64,000 nt of DNA from Thalassomonas viridans (GTDB lineage: Bacteria; Pseudomonadota; Gammaproteobacteria; Enterobacterales; Alteromonadaceae). The translations under genes were made by a program, and so were the position numbers. Positions 43,375-52,580 of this stretch are shown here, in pieces. The notes below the pieces were generated by a model. The model was not told where the DNA came from. It did not search any database and saw nothing but the letters and a program-made list of their open reading frames with translations. The stretch lies in NCBI RefSeq assembly GCF_000948985.2, contig NZ_CP059733.1:5518001-5582000 (forward strand). The letters run 5' to 3'. Positions within the stretch are counted from its first letter, which is position 1. Each line of letters begins with the position of its first letter.

Positions 43375-45477
43375 ATGAACAAATTATTAAACAGGATCAC
43401 CCGTACCGGCCTGATGGTCGGCGTCACTTTCACCCTACTCGCCTCCCCTCTGTCATCCGCTTATGCCGCCAGCTGGAATATCGGCTCAGGCATTTATGAT
43501 GTCACTGGCCCTGCCGCCGATGCCGGCATGGTAGGTTACGGCGATACCGGGCAAACCACCAAAGGCATACATACCCGGTTATGGTCCCGGGCTTATGTGG
43601 TGGAAAAGCCGGACACAGGAAAACGCCTGGCGTTTGTCAGCGCCGATATCCAAAGCATTCCCCAGGGGGTCAAACAGGCGGTCGTAGCTAAGCTCAAAAG
43701 CCGCTACGGCAATTTATATGACGACAGCAATGTGATGCTCACCGCCACCCATACCCATGTCGGACCTGGGGGTTATGATCATTATGTGCTGCTTAACCTC
43801 AGCGCCCTGGGTTATGACGAGCTTAACTTTAATGTTATCGTCGACGGCATTTACCAGTCGATCGTCCGGGCAACCGATACCCTGGCGCCGGGCAGCATCA
43901 AGTTTAACCGCGGCGACCTGCTCGATACCAGCTATAACCGCAACCCGGTTCCCTATGCGCAAAATCCGGATGCCGCCAACTACAGCCATACTACCGACAA
44001 ATCCATGAGCCTGCTTAAATTTGTCCGCGATGACGGCACAGAAATCGGTATGCTGAACTGGTTCCCGGTCCATGCGGTTTCCAACGACCAGAGCCAGCGC
44101 CTGATCAGTGCCGACAACAAAGGCATCGCCAGCCAGCTATTCGAACGGGATCACAATGCCGACTACAGCCAGGCGCTGACTTTTGTCGCCGCTTTTGCCA
44201 ACAGCAACGAAGGGGACGTTTCCCCAAACAGCAACGGCCAGAATACCCCGGGCAGCAACCACGAAAAAGCCATCGCCTCGGGTCAAAAGCAATACGCCAA
44301 GGCCCGCAGTCTGTATGACAGCGCCAATATCAGCTTAAGCAGCTCAGGCAAACTTGATTACCGCCACCAGTACGTGGACTTTCCCGGCTACCAGGTCGGC
44401 AGCGAATTTACCGGCGCCAATGCCGCCACCATATGCGAGGGCGCCATTGGCTGGTCTATGGTGGCAGGTTCCAGCTGGGACGGCCCCACCAATATGGCAG
44501 GTGTTTTTGAAGGCATGACGGTCGACAATGAAGGGACAAGCTGGAACAAGGACGCCAGTTTATACGATACCTACCTGGGCAAATATGCCCTCTTTGGCTG
44601 GTTAAACCTCTTCTCCGGCAGCAGTTTGCTGGCCAACGCCGACGACGATCCCTGCCAGTATCCCAAGCCGACTTTCGTCAACCGCGAAGCCTTGGGGGCC
44701 GAACTTTATACCACGACCTTGCCCTTCCAGATATTTATCCTCGACTCTTTAGCCATAGTGTCGGTGCCGGGTGAAATGACCACTATGGCGGGACGCCGCC
44801 TCGAAGCCCAGCTGTTGGCGGAGCTGGCGCCTATGGGAGTCGACAAGCTGGTGATCGCTGGCCTGGCCAACGCCTATACCGGTTATATCACCACGCCGGA
44901 AGAATATGCGCTGCAATATTATGAAGGCGGCCATACCGTATACGGCGCCAACACCCTGGCCGCCTATACCCAGATTTACCACAATATGGCCAATGCCCTG
45001 GTTGCCGGCACTGCGGTTGACGCCGGGCCGACCCCTAAAGATTTAAGCGACGAGCAAATCATCACCAAAATCGGCGTGGTTTATGACGATAAGCGCCTTT
45101 GGGAGAGCTTTGGCCAGGTCACCCAGAACACCGGCAACAGCTATCAATACGGCGATACCATAATGGCGGAATTCCGCTCCGGTCATCCCCGCAACAACCT
45201 GAAAACCATGGATACCTTCCTGAAAGTGCAGCAGAAGGTCAACGGCAGCTGGCAAACCATACTGACCGACAACGATATTGAAACGGAATTTAAATGGATC
45301 CGCGATACCGATGCCGACTGCCTGGCCTGCTCCAACGCCAGGGTTTACTGGACACCAAACGCCGACACCCCGTCCGGCACCTACAGGCTGAAACACCAGG
45401 GGCACTGGAAATCCGGCTGGACAGGTAAAATCTCTAGCTATTCAGGCACTTCGGATTCTTTTACCTATAGCAAATAA
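43375..45477 (+). CDS. Secreted neutral ceramidase
   Basis: Cleaves the N-acyl bond of ceramides to sphingosine and a fatty acid. The ATG at 43375 has AAGGA upstream and starts a signal peptide (residues 1-31, ending AYAAS). The family's N-terminal start SGIYDVTGPAAD follows. The zinc site includes THTHVGPGG (His126, His128) and His233 in WFPVHAVS. The catalytic Ser is in NEGDVSPN (Ser283). 700 residues, as in Pseudomonas ceramidase. The C-terminus is an Ig-like domain (GTYRLKHQGHWKSGWTG). Followed by a hairpin terminator. It likely serves to use host or environmental sphingolipids. Confidence 0.95.
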   Translation: MNKLLNRITRTGLMVGVTFTLLASPLSSAYAASWNIGSGIYDVTGPAADAGMVGYGDTGQTTKGIHTRLWSRAYVVEKPDTGKRLAFVSADIQSIPQGVKQAVVAKLKSRYGNLYDDSNVMLTATHTHVGPGGYDHYVLLNLSALGYDELNFNVIVDGIYQSIVRATDTLAPGSIKFNRGDLLDTSYNRNPVPYAQNPDAANYSHTTDKSMSLLKFVRDDGTEIGMLNWFPVHAVSNDQSQRLISADNKGIASQLFERDHNADYSQALTFVAAFANSNEGDVSPNSNGQNTPGSNHEKAIASGQKQYAKARSLYDSANISLSSSGKLDYRHQYVDFPGYQVGSEFTGANAATICEGAIGWSMVAGSSWDGPTNMAGVFEGMTVDNEGTSWNKDASLYDTYLGKYALFGWLNLFSGSSLLANADDDPCQYPKPTFVNREALGAELYTTTLPFQIFILDSLAIVSVPGEMTTMAGRRLEAQLLAELAPMGVDKLVIAGLANAYTGYITTPEEYALQYYEGGHTVYGANTLAAYTQIYHNMANALVAGTAVDAGPTPKDLSDEQIITKIGVVYDDKRLWESFGQVTQNTGNSYQYGDTIMAEFRSGHPRNNLKTMDTFLKVQQKVNGSWQTILTDNDIETEFKWIRDTDADCLACSNARVYWTPNADTPSGTYRLKHQGHWKSGWTGKISSYSGTSDSFTYSK

Positions 45478-45503
45478 ATAAGCCGAACAAGCAACCAGGC
45501 GAG

Positions 45504-45522
45504 CGCGGGCTTTTGGCCCGCG
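45504..45522 (+). terminator. Terminator after the ceramidase gene
   Basis: Stem CGCGGGC / GCCCGCG with loop TTTTG, followed by TTTACTT, about 27 bases after the stop. A short but G+C-rich rho-independent terminator. Confidence 0.7.
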
Positions 45523-45653
45523 TTTACTTGTATCTTTGGATTATCAAAAGCGCTCCCCGCCATACAAGCAAACAATTAACAAATGTTACATATTGTTAAC
45601 CTAATGAATTTTCTCTAAAATAGCTGCGGAATTTTAGGAGAACTATAATAATC

Positions 45654-47111
45654 ATGAAGTTAGCATTACCTTTATCCCTCATCACCTGTACTTTTTTATC
45701 CGCCTGCGGCGGCTCATCCGGTTCAGGCTCAGATTCAGCCGCAAACAACGGCGCCAATACCGGCATCAGTAGCAGCAACTACTCCCTGTCGGGTAAGGTC
45801 ATTGACGGTTACGTCAGCGGCGCCACCGTCTGGCTCGATTTCAACGGCAACGGCGTCTTAGACGACAATGAACCTTCGGCTATCTCCACCGATGCCGGCA
45901 GCTATACCATGGAGTTAACGGCGGAGCAGCGGGAATGCGCCGCTTATACCACGATTTATGTGGACGTGCCCGTCGGCGCCATAGATGAAAGCGAAGGAGA
46001 AGTTACCGAGGCTTACCGTATGATGCGGCCGCCGCAAATGGAAACTTTGACCGACAACGACCTGTTGCATATTTCTCCGCTGACAACCGTGTTATGGGAG
46101 TCTGTCCAGCAAGAACTAAATACCGTCTCTATAGACAACTGCTCGGTTTTTCTGGCCGATCAGCAAAAACGCCAGCAAATTAAAGGCCAGATCACCGAAA
46201 GCATTTATAACACGGTTTCCCACTACAATATTTCCGCCGACAAAATATTTTCAGACTTTATCGCCGTCAACGACGAAGCAACACAGCAGCTGGTCGTCAA
46301 TATCGTTAAAAATCTGAAAAAAAGTTATAGCTACCGCCAACAGGTAACAGCCGACTATCCGGATGCCAGAGAAATCCGCGTCGTCTACTACCAGGCAACC
46401 TATATTGAAGACGAACCGAACGCCTGGCACCGTAATGTGCATGTATCTCACGGGGATAATAATTACTTCTACCAGGTTGACCAGGTAAGCGATGATCTTG
46501 ATACCCTGATACGTCCTATGTTTTACCGCAATGTCACTGCCGCCCCCTGGAATTCAGGCACTCTGGCGCTGACAAAAAATATCGGCCTGCACTGGCAAAA
46601 TAAAAACCAGTATTCCTGCTCTTTATCTGAAGCCGTGGAAATAAAAGACCAGGGAGTTACTTACGAGTTATGGAACCAAGGGGCAGACAGCCTGGTCGAC
46701 AATATTGAAGCTTGTCAGCCACAAACCGTACTTCAGGACGGCTACCGCAGCTATAGCTTTTCCTATGAGGAAGGCGGTAAATTCTATTTGTCCGATCTCA
46801 GACAAAGTGAGCGTTCCAGTGGCATTACCCTACTTACCGACTGGATCAATTTTGCTGAAAATGAAGAGAGCCTGGACCCGCAAGAGCTGATCAGCGAAAT
46901 GTCCGTTATGGGTTACAAGTTCGACGATGAAGTGCTGCTGCCGACCGAGTCTTGGTATAAAAGGCACACTACTTATAGCGGAGATACCCGGACCAGCATC
47001 ACCAAACGCCATGACGGCAGCTGGGAAAGAACCGTTTACGCCGCCGACGGCACCCATACCGACGAGTGCAGCACCGACGGTGAAAACTGGACACCCTGCG
47101 AAATCTTATAA
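45654..47111 (+). CDS. Large lipoprotein with an SdrD_B/dockerin-like calcium loop, unknown function
   Basis: 485-residue lipoprotein. The signal sequence ends in the lipobox LSAC (Cys18), followed by a Gly/Ser/Asn-rich flexible linker (20-45). Residues about 46-90 form a beta domain with an Asp-rich loop (WLDFNGNGVLDDNEPSAISTDAGSYTM), typical of calcium-binding surface proteins. The rest is helical then beta, with Trp-rich motifs and Cys pairs, and is not recognised. AGGAG lies about 13 bases before the ATG, a long spacing. It follows the ceramidase and is ended by the terminator at 47149-47184, so it is a separate surface protein. Confidence 0.75.
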   Translation: MKLALPLSLITCTFLSACGGSSGSGSDSAANNGANTGISSSNYSLSGKVIDGYVSGATVWLDFNGNGVLDDNEPSAISTDAGSYTMELTAEQRECAAYTTIYVDVPVGAIDESEGEVTEAYRMMRPPQMETLTDNDLLHISPLTTVLWESVQQELNTVSIDNCSVFLADQQKRQQIKGQITESIYNTVSHYNISADKIFSDFIAVNDEATQQLVVNIVKNLKKSYSYRQQVTADYPDAREIRVVYYQATYIEDEPNAWHRNVHVSHGDNNYFYQVDQVSDDLDTLIRPMFYRNVTAAPWNSGTLALTKNIGLHWQNKNQYSCSLSEAVEIKDQGVTYELWNQGADSLVDNIEACQPQTVLQDGYRSYSFSYEEGGKFYLSDLRQSERSSGITLLTDWINFAENEESLDPQELISEMSVMGYKFDDEVLLPTESWYKRHTTYSGDTRTSITKRHDGSWERTVYAADGTHTDECSTDGENWTPCEIL

Positions 47112-47148
47112 CCGCAACCAGGGTTAATTCAGCTTTATCACAAAAACG

Positions 47149-47184
47149 AAAAAAGCAGCCAATCCTGAGATTGGCTGCTTTTTT
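47149..47184. terminator. Bidirectional rho-independent terminator
   Basis: A perfect 16-bp stem (AAAAAAGCAGCCAATC / GATTGGCTGCTTTTTT) with loop CTGA lies between convergent genes, the lipoprotein (ends 47111) and guaA (ends 47214). The A and T runs flank it on both strands, so it can stop transcription both ways. Confidence 0.95.
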
Positions 47185-47213
47185 AAGGCTTCAACAAAAA
47201 GTTATTTAATGGC

Positions 47214-48791
47214 TTATTCCCACTCGATAGTCGCCGGCGGCTTACCGGAAATATCGTAAACCACACGGGAAATACCGTCGATTTCATTGATAATACGGTT
47301 AGACACTAACCCTAAGAAGTCATAAGGCAGGTGCGCCCAATGCGCCGTCATAAAGTCTATGGTTTCCACCGCACGCAATGACACCACCCAGTCATATTTT
47401 CGGCCATCCCCCATCACGCCTACCGAACGTACCGGCAGGAACACGGTGAAGGCCTGGCTGACCTTGTTGTACAGGTCGGCTTTATGCAATTCTTCAATAA
47501 AGATGGCATCGGCGCGGCGCAGCAGGTCGCAGTACTCTTTTTTCACTTCGCCCAATACCCGCACCCCTAAGCCAGGTCCAGGGAAAGGGTGGCGGTATAA
47601 CATATCATAAGGCAGGCCCAGCTCCAGACCTATCTTGCGCACTTCGTCTTTAAAGAGTTCACGCAACGGCTCCACCAGGCCAAGTTCCATGTCTTCCGGC
47701 AAACCGCCGACATTGTGGTGAGACTTGATCACATGGGCCTTACCGGTGGCAGAAGCCGCCGATTCGATCACATCCGGGTAAATGGTGCCTTGTGCCAGCC
47801 ACTTGGCATTTTTCAACTTACCGGCTTCTTCATCGAACACTTCAACAAACACATTACCTATAATCTTACGCTTGGCTTCCGGCTCATCTACCCCCGCCAG
47901 GCGGTCAAGGAACCTTTGCTCGGCATTGACATGTACAATATTCAAGCCGAAATGATCGCCAAACATGTCCATCACCTGTTTGCCTTCATTCAGGCGCAGC
48001 AGGCCGTTATCGACAAAGACACAGGTAAGCTTGTCGCCGATAGCCTTGTGCAACAACATAGCCACCACGGAAGAGTCGACACCGCCGGACAAGCCCAATA
48101 CGACCTCGTCATCTCCCACCTGGGCTTTCATTTTCGCTACCGCATCTTCGATGATAGAGGCGGAAGTCCACAGCTTTTCACAGCGGCAGATGTCCACGAC
48201 GAAATGCTCAAGGATACGCATGCCCTGCTTTGTATGGGTTACTTCCGGGTGGAACTGTACGCCGTAGAACTGCTTGTCTTCATTGGCCATGGCAGCATAG
48301 GCACAGCTTGGCGTCTGCGCTATTGTGGTAAATCCTTCCGGAATAGCGGACACCTTGTCGCCGTGGCTCATCCATACATCCAGCATGGCATTGCCGTTAT
48401 CGCTGATATGGTCTTCAATTTTCTTAAACAGGGCAGACTCGGCAATCACTTCCACCGCGGCATAACCGAATTCCTTATGGCTTGAGCTTTGTACGCCGCC
48501 GCCAAGCTGTTCTGCCATGGTCTGCATGCCGTAACAAATGCCCAGCACAGGTACACCGGCATTAAAAACATATTCAGGGGCGCGGGGCGAGTCGGTTTCG
48601 GTCACGCTTTCCGGACCGCCGGCCAGAATAATGCCGGTCGGGTTAAATTCACGAATTTGCGCCTCGCTGACATCCCAGGCCCATAATTCACAATAAACGC
48701 CTATTTCACGCACGCGGCGGGCAATCAGCTGGGTATACTGGGAGCCGAAATCTAATATCAGTATTCGGTGATCATGAATATCTTTTGTCAT
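47214..48791 (-). CDS. guaA: GMP synthase (glutamine-hydrolysing)
   Basis: Converts XMP to GMP with glutamine and ATP. The N-terminal amidotransferase has Cys86 (GICYGMQ), His181 and Glu183 (HPEVTH). The ATP-pyrophosphatase motif SGGVDS is at residues 235-240, and the C-terminal dimerisation domain ends PPATIEWE. 525 residues, usual. It follows guaB by 174 bases; the two are probably co-transcribed, as in many gammaproteobacteria. Confidence 0.98.
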   Translation of the reverse strand: MTKDIHDHRILILDFGSQYTQLIARRVREIGVYCELWAWDVSEAQIREFNPTGIILAGGPESVTETDSPRAPEYVFNAGVPVLGICYGMQTMAEQLGGGVQSSSHKEFGYAAVEVIAESALFKKIEDHISDNGNAMLDVWMSHGDKVSAIPEGFTTIAQTPSCAYAAMANEDKQFYGVQFHPEVTHTKQGMRILEHFVVDICRCEKLWTSASIIEDAVAKMKAQVGDDEVVLGLSGGVDSSVVAMLLHKAIGDKLTCVFVDNGLLRLNEGKQVMDMFGDHFGLNIVHVNAEQRFLDRLAGVDEPEAKRKIIGNVFVEVFDEEAGKLKNAKWLAQGTIYPDVIESAASATGKAHVIKSHHNVGGLPEDMELGLVEPLRELFKDEVRKIGLELGLPYDMLYRHPFPGPGLGVRVLGEVKKEYCDLLRRADAIFIEELHKADLYNKVSQAFTVFLPVRSVGVMGDGRKYDWVVSLRAVETIDFMTAHWAHLPYDFLGLVSNRIINEIDGISRVVYDISGKPPATIEWE

Positions 48792-48965
48792 AACAAACCC
48801 TTAAATGCGTTGATTTAACTGTTGTCAGTTAAATAAATAAAACCGGCCAACTTGAGCTTACCTGCAAGGGTAAAGCCAAAGTCGGCAAGTTTAAAATAAT
48901 GTCTGAAAACCGCTGAAACCGGATTAAGCAAAGTCATCAGCGGCATAAGAGTATCTGGCGTAAGC

Positions 48966-50435
48966 CTAGCCCATACGGTAGTTAGGAGCTTCTTTGGTGA
49001 TAGTGACATCATGCACATGGGATTCCCCCATGCCCGCTGCCGTGATCTTCATAAACTGAGGCTTAGTACGCATCTGCTCGATGTTGGCACAGCCCGTCAG
49101 GCCCATGGAAGAACGAACGCCGCCCATTTGCTGGTGGATAATCGCCGCCACCGGTCCTTTATAGGCAACACGCCCTTCGATGCCTTCAGGCACTAATTTG
49201 TCGGCTTCACTCGGCTTCTGGAAGTAGCGATCGCTGGAACCGTCTTTCTGGTTCATGGCTCCTAATGAGCCCATGCCGCGGTATGACTTATAGTAACGCC
49301 CCTGGTATAACTCAACTTCACCGGGAGATTCTTCGGTACCGGCGAACATGCTGCCCACCATCACACAGTGAGCACCGGCCACCAGGGCCTTGGCGATATC
49401 ACCGGAGAAACGGATACCGCCGTCGGCAATTACCGGAATATCCGTGCCCTGCAGGGCTTCAACCGCATCGGAAATCGCGGTCAGTTGCGGTACACCCACA
49501 CCAGTAACGATACGGGTAGTACAAATAGAGCCTGGACCTATACCCACTTTAACGGCATCGACACCGGCATCGGCCAATGCCTTGGCGCCAGCACCCGTGG
49601 CGACATTACCGGCGATAAGCTGTAAATCGGGATAAGCGTCACGGATAGTTTTTACGCTCTCAATAACCCCCTGGGAGTGACCATGGGATGTATCGATCAA
49701 TAACACATCGACACCCGCCGCCACCAAAGCCGCGATACGCTCGGTTGTACCAGCACCTACACCAACGGCTGCCCCGACACGTAAACGCCCTAACTCATCT
49801 TTACAGGCATTAGGTTTGCTTTCCGCTTTCTGGTAATCTTTTACCGTGATCATGCCTTTCAGTTTAAAGACATTATCCACCACCAGGATTTTTTCGATAC
49901 GGTGCTCGTGCATCAGGCCGAGGATCTCTTCGCGGCTGGCGCCTTCATTTACCGTTACCAAATCTTTTTTGGCGGTCATTAACTTAGATACCGGCTTGCT
50001 CAGATCGGTTTCAAAACGCAGGTCACGGCCAGTTACTATGCCTACCAGGTTATTCGCATCGTCGACAACAGGAAAACCCGAGAAGCCCAGCTCTTTTGCC
50101 AGATCAATGGTATCCTTAATGCTGGCATCCGGGCTGACAGTTACCGGCTCGGAAACTATGCCGCTTTCATATTTTTTCACCATAGCGACATTTCTTGCCT
50201 GCTCTTCTATGGTCATATTTTTATGAATAAAACCCATGCCCCCTTCCTGTGCCAGGGTAATGGCCAGGCGTGCTTCGGTTACGGTATCCATAGAGGCGGA
50301 AACCATAGGCACATTCAGGTTAATTTTACGGGTCAGACGGGTTTTTAAATCGGCGGTGTGGGGTAGTACCGTAGAATGGGCAGGTACCAGTAGAACATCA
50401 TCAAAGGTCAAAGCTTCTTGAGCAATTCTCAGCAT
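48966..50435 (-). CDS. guaB: IMP dehydrogenase
   Basis: Oxidises IMP to XMP, the step before GuaA. 489 residues with the barrel, a CBS pair at about 93-200, the catalytic loop [11 protein letters not shown] (Cys305) and a C-terminal end typical of the family ([16 protein letters not shown]). Upstream (50436-50675) are 240 bases with no gene, where the guaBA promoter should lie. Confidence 0.98.
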   Translation of the reverse strand: MLRIAQEALTFDDVLLVPAHSTVLPHTADLKTRLTRKINLNVPMVSASMDTVTEARLAITLAQEGGMGFIHKNMTIEEQARNVAMVKKYESGIVSEPVTVSPDASIKDTIDLAKELGFSGFPVVDDANNLVGIVTGRDLRFETDLSKPVSKLMTAKKDLVTVNEGASREEILGLMHEHRIEKILVVDNVFKLKGMITVKDYQKAESKPNACKDELGRLRVGAAVGVGAGTTERIAALVAAGVDVLLIDTSHGHSQGVIESVKTIRDAYPDLQLIAGNVATGAGAKALADAGVDAVKVGIGPGSICTTRIVTGVGVPQLTAISDAVEALQGTDIPVIADGGIRFSGDIAKALVAGAHCVMVGSMFAGTEESPGEVELYQGRYYKSYRGMGSLGAMNQKDGSSDRYFQKPSEADKLVPEGIEGRVAYKGPVAAIIHQQMGGVRSSMGLTGCANIEQMRTKPQFMKITAAGMGESHVHDVTITKEAPNYRMG

Positions 50436-50675
50436 CGCAACATCTCACAAAAGTGGGTAGGTTTGGTGTAAATATTGCCGAAGAATTTTAACCGTTTTAT
50501 TAAATCAGGTAAACCAATATTTGTTATTATTTGTCCATTTCTCACTTCCGGTTAAGCAAAAGTGAAGCCAAAACTTCCTTTACCTCAAAAAATGCTATTT
50601 ATTCGAAGGCACGATTCCCTCAATGATAGCTAAAGCTGCTACTTATCCTGCATTAATGTAACGCCAGTAAATTAT

Positions 50676-50891
50676 TTACACTTCTAAGTGCTTTTCCACC
50701 TGCTTTAACAGCTCAGGTGACTTGCTAAGCTCTTCTTTTAAGTACTCCTTACATTCAAAAATTTGCAGCAGCCATTCTTCAATATCTTCGATGTCATTAA
50801 CGGTTTCACTTTTTCTTAAACTATCATTGTATTTAATGGCATCATTAAGGGCACATAATATAGTTGCCAGCCAATCATCATTTATTTGCAT
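50676..50891 (-). CDS. Tsi2-like immunity protein candidate
   Basis: 71-residue acidic, all-helical protein (MQINDDWLATILCALNDAIKY, then EDIEEWLLQIFECKEYLKEEL). By length, acidity and helical layout it resembles Tsi2, the 77-residue immunity protein of the Pseudomonas toxin Tse2; pairwise similarity by eye is weak. Its ATG overlaps the stop of the toxin-like gene by one base (TAATG) with GAGG upstream, so the two are made together. The role rests on the partner. A+T-rich, like the partner. Confidence 0.65.
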   Translation of the reverse strand: MQINDDWLATILCALNDAIKYNDSLRKSETVNDIEDIEEWLLQIFECKEYLKEELSKSPELLKQVEKHLEV

Positions 50892-51346
50892 TATATAGCC
50901 TCTTCTTTTTCCACCAACCCAGCCAACTCATTCAATAACATTTTAAAATGAAACAAGGGCATATCTCTTTCAGGTGCTATGGTGTAATGAGTTGCTTCAA
51001 AGACCGGGTTATATGAATCCTTCACAATCACCAGCCCCTTAGGCAATACGGTTCCTGCTGGTAATTTATAATACTCCCAATGTCCCCGGAAGGTATTAGG
51101 TCTGTCAAAAGTACTAATTCCTCTTGGTCTGTGCCTCACATAAACTCTTGCGTTTTTAATCGTTATATCTGCTTTTCTGGGGGCTCCTCGCTTCCTTACA
51201 ACTTCTGTTTCAACCAGATCAAACAATGGCTTATCACTTTTGACCTTTTTGGCCCGATAAAGATCTACAGGAACATGTCCATCGAAAAACCTATCTATGC
51301 TACCGGCTTCCAATAATATATCTTTGAGCAATTCAACATCTTCCAT
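50891..51346 (-). CDS. Tse2-like ADP-ribosyltransferase toxin
   Basis: 151-residue protein from the ATG at 51346 (MEDVELLKDILLEAG), with AAGGAAACATT before it; an upstream ATG at 51403 is less likely. Motifs match Tse2 in the same order: LYRA (29-32), GISTFDR (76-82; Tse2 has GTSVFDR), LPAGTVLPKGL (Tse2: IPDGTDIPPDL), DSYN (110-113) and ATHYTI (118-123; identical in Tse2). Tse2 is a type VI secretion effector with an ADP-ribosyltransferase fold that acts in the cytoplasm. No secretion gene lies in the window, so this is an orphan effector/immunity pair or a toxin-antitoxin unit. It is A+T-rich between guaB and an efflux operon, which suggests transfer. Confidence 0.8.
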   Translation of the reverse strand: MEDVELLKDILLEAGSIDRFFDGHVPVDLYRAKKVKSDKPLFDLVETEVVRKRGAPRKADITIKNARVYVRHRPRGISTFDRPNTFRGHWEYYKLPAGTVLPKGLVIVKDSYNPVFEATHYTIAPERDMPLFHFKMLLNELAGLVEKEEAI

Positions 51347-51488
51347 AATGTTTCCTTTTGCTTGCTTTGTTTTTGTAGCCTGGCCGCAAATTGAAATAAT
51401 CAATTAATAAAAAATTCATCCGCCAAAAAACAATTAGCCACCGCAGGCTTTCTTTCCCTCACCAGTTGCTATCAATATAACGAAAAAA

Positions 51489-52580
51489 TCACTGTATCAC
51501 TACGCTTTGTCCCTCATTGAGGCGCTCGGCGCCGCGGATGGCAACCTTATCGCCGTCCGCCAATTCACCGGTAACGCTTACCCTGTCCCGGACACCTTCA
51601 CCAACAGACACCTGCAGACGATGTACCTTATTGTCACTGCCTATTTTCACCACATAGGTGCCGTCTTTACGCAGGATCAAGGCGTCCCTGTGCACCGTAA
51701 GCGCCGCCTCGCTGTTTTGCACCGGCACGCCGACCTTAACCAGCTGGCCTGCGGTCCAGGCTTCATTCAGGTATAGCGGCAGGGCGATGCGCACTTCAAA
51801 AGTCTGCGATCTGTGATCAGCGCTCGGGATCACCGCGGTTACTTCAGCGCTTACCTGCTGACCGGTGGCGCTTAAACTTAGCAGCTTCCCTTTACGCACA
51901 TAAGGCAGGTATTTTACCGGCACATAAACCCGCACTTCCAGCTGCTCGGTATCAAGGAATTTCAGTAAAACATCGCTGCGGTTAACATCAGTACCGGCAC
52001 GCACTAAACGCTCGGTTACGACACCGCTATAAGGAGCGGTCACGGTAGCCCGGGTCAACTGCTCTTCGATTTGTTTCAGCTTTAACCGGGCGATTTCAAT
52101 ATCCATCACCGCCAGATCATACTGGGATTGGGTTTGATCCAGCTGAAACTGCGAAGCGGACTTGGTTTTCGCCAAAGTGGTTAGCCGGGATAACTCATGC
52201 TGCTGGTAGCGCATATTGATTTCCGCCCGTTTAATTTCCGCTTTTTGCTCCGCCTGTTGCAGCTGCAAAGGCAAGAGATCCATTTTCACCAGCACTTCCC
52301 CCTGCTCGACATAACTGCCGGGCTCCGCCAGCCAGGCCAGACGGCCATTGACGCCTGCGGTGATCTGCACATCGGCGCGGCTGTGAACCGTGCCCATTAA
52401 GTCTGCGGTGGCCGCCAACACTTCCCGGGTAACGGTATCCACCTTCACCGGACTGGCAGGCGCCTGCTGCGCCCAAACCAGGGAAGATAATGTACTCAGG
52501 GAAAAGAAAACGCCTGCAGCAAAGAAACTCCGGCTGCGCTTATTGCTTCTCTGGTGAAAATATTGGCCTAACTTGCTCAT
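51489..52580 (-). CDS. RND efflux periplasmic adaptor
   Basis: Membrane-fusion protein linking an RND pump to an outer-membrane channel. A cleavable signal-type N-terminus (FFAAGVFFSLSTLSSLVWA) is followed by a barrel-sandwich/lipoyl half (ADVQITAGVNGRLAWLAEPGSYVEQGEVLVKMD), a coiled-coil hairpin (about residues 105-165) and the second lipoyl half (TVTAPYSGVVTERLVRAGTDV). 363 residues. Its start overlaps the stop of the pump gene upstream (TAATG). The order pump then adaptor is the reverse of the usual acrAB order. No outer-membrane channel gene is in the window. Substrates are not predictable. Confidence 0.92.
   Translation of the reverse strand: MSKLGQYFHQRSNKRSRSFFAAGVFFSLSTLSSLVWAQQAPASPVKVDTVTREVLAATADLMGTVHSRADVQITAGVNGRLAWLAEPGSYVEQGEVLVKMDLLPLQLQQAEQKAEIKRAEINMRYQQHELSRLTTLAKTKSASQFQLDQTQSQYDLAVMDIEIARLKLKQIEEQLTRATVTAPYSGVVTERLVRAGTDVNRSDVLLKFLDTEQLEVRVYVPVKYLPYVRKGKLLSLSATGQQVSAEVTAVIPSADHRSQTFEVRIALPLYLNEAWTAGQLVKVGVPVQNSEAALTVHRDALILRKDGTYVVKIGSDNKVHRLQVSVGEGVRDRVSVTGELADGDKVAIRGAERLNEGQSVVIQ

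Noticed and set aside
50676..51346. A type VI secretion cluster around the Tse2-like gene
   Set aside because: The neighbours are guaB and an RND efflux operon; no Tss, Hcp, VgrG or PAAR gene is present in the window.
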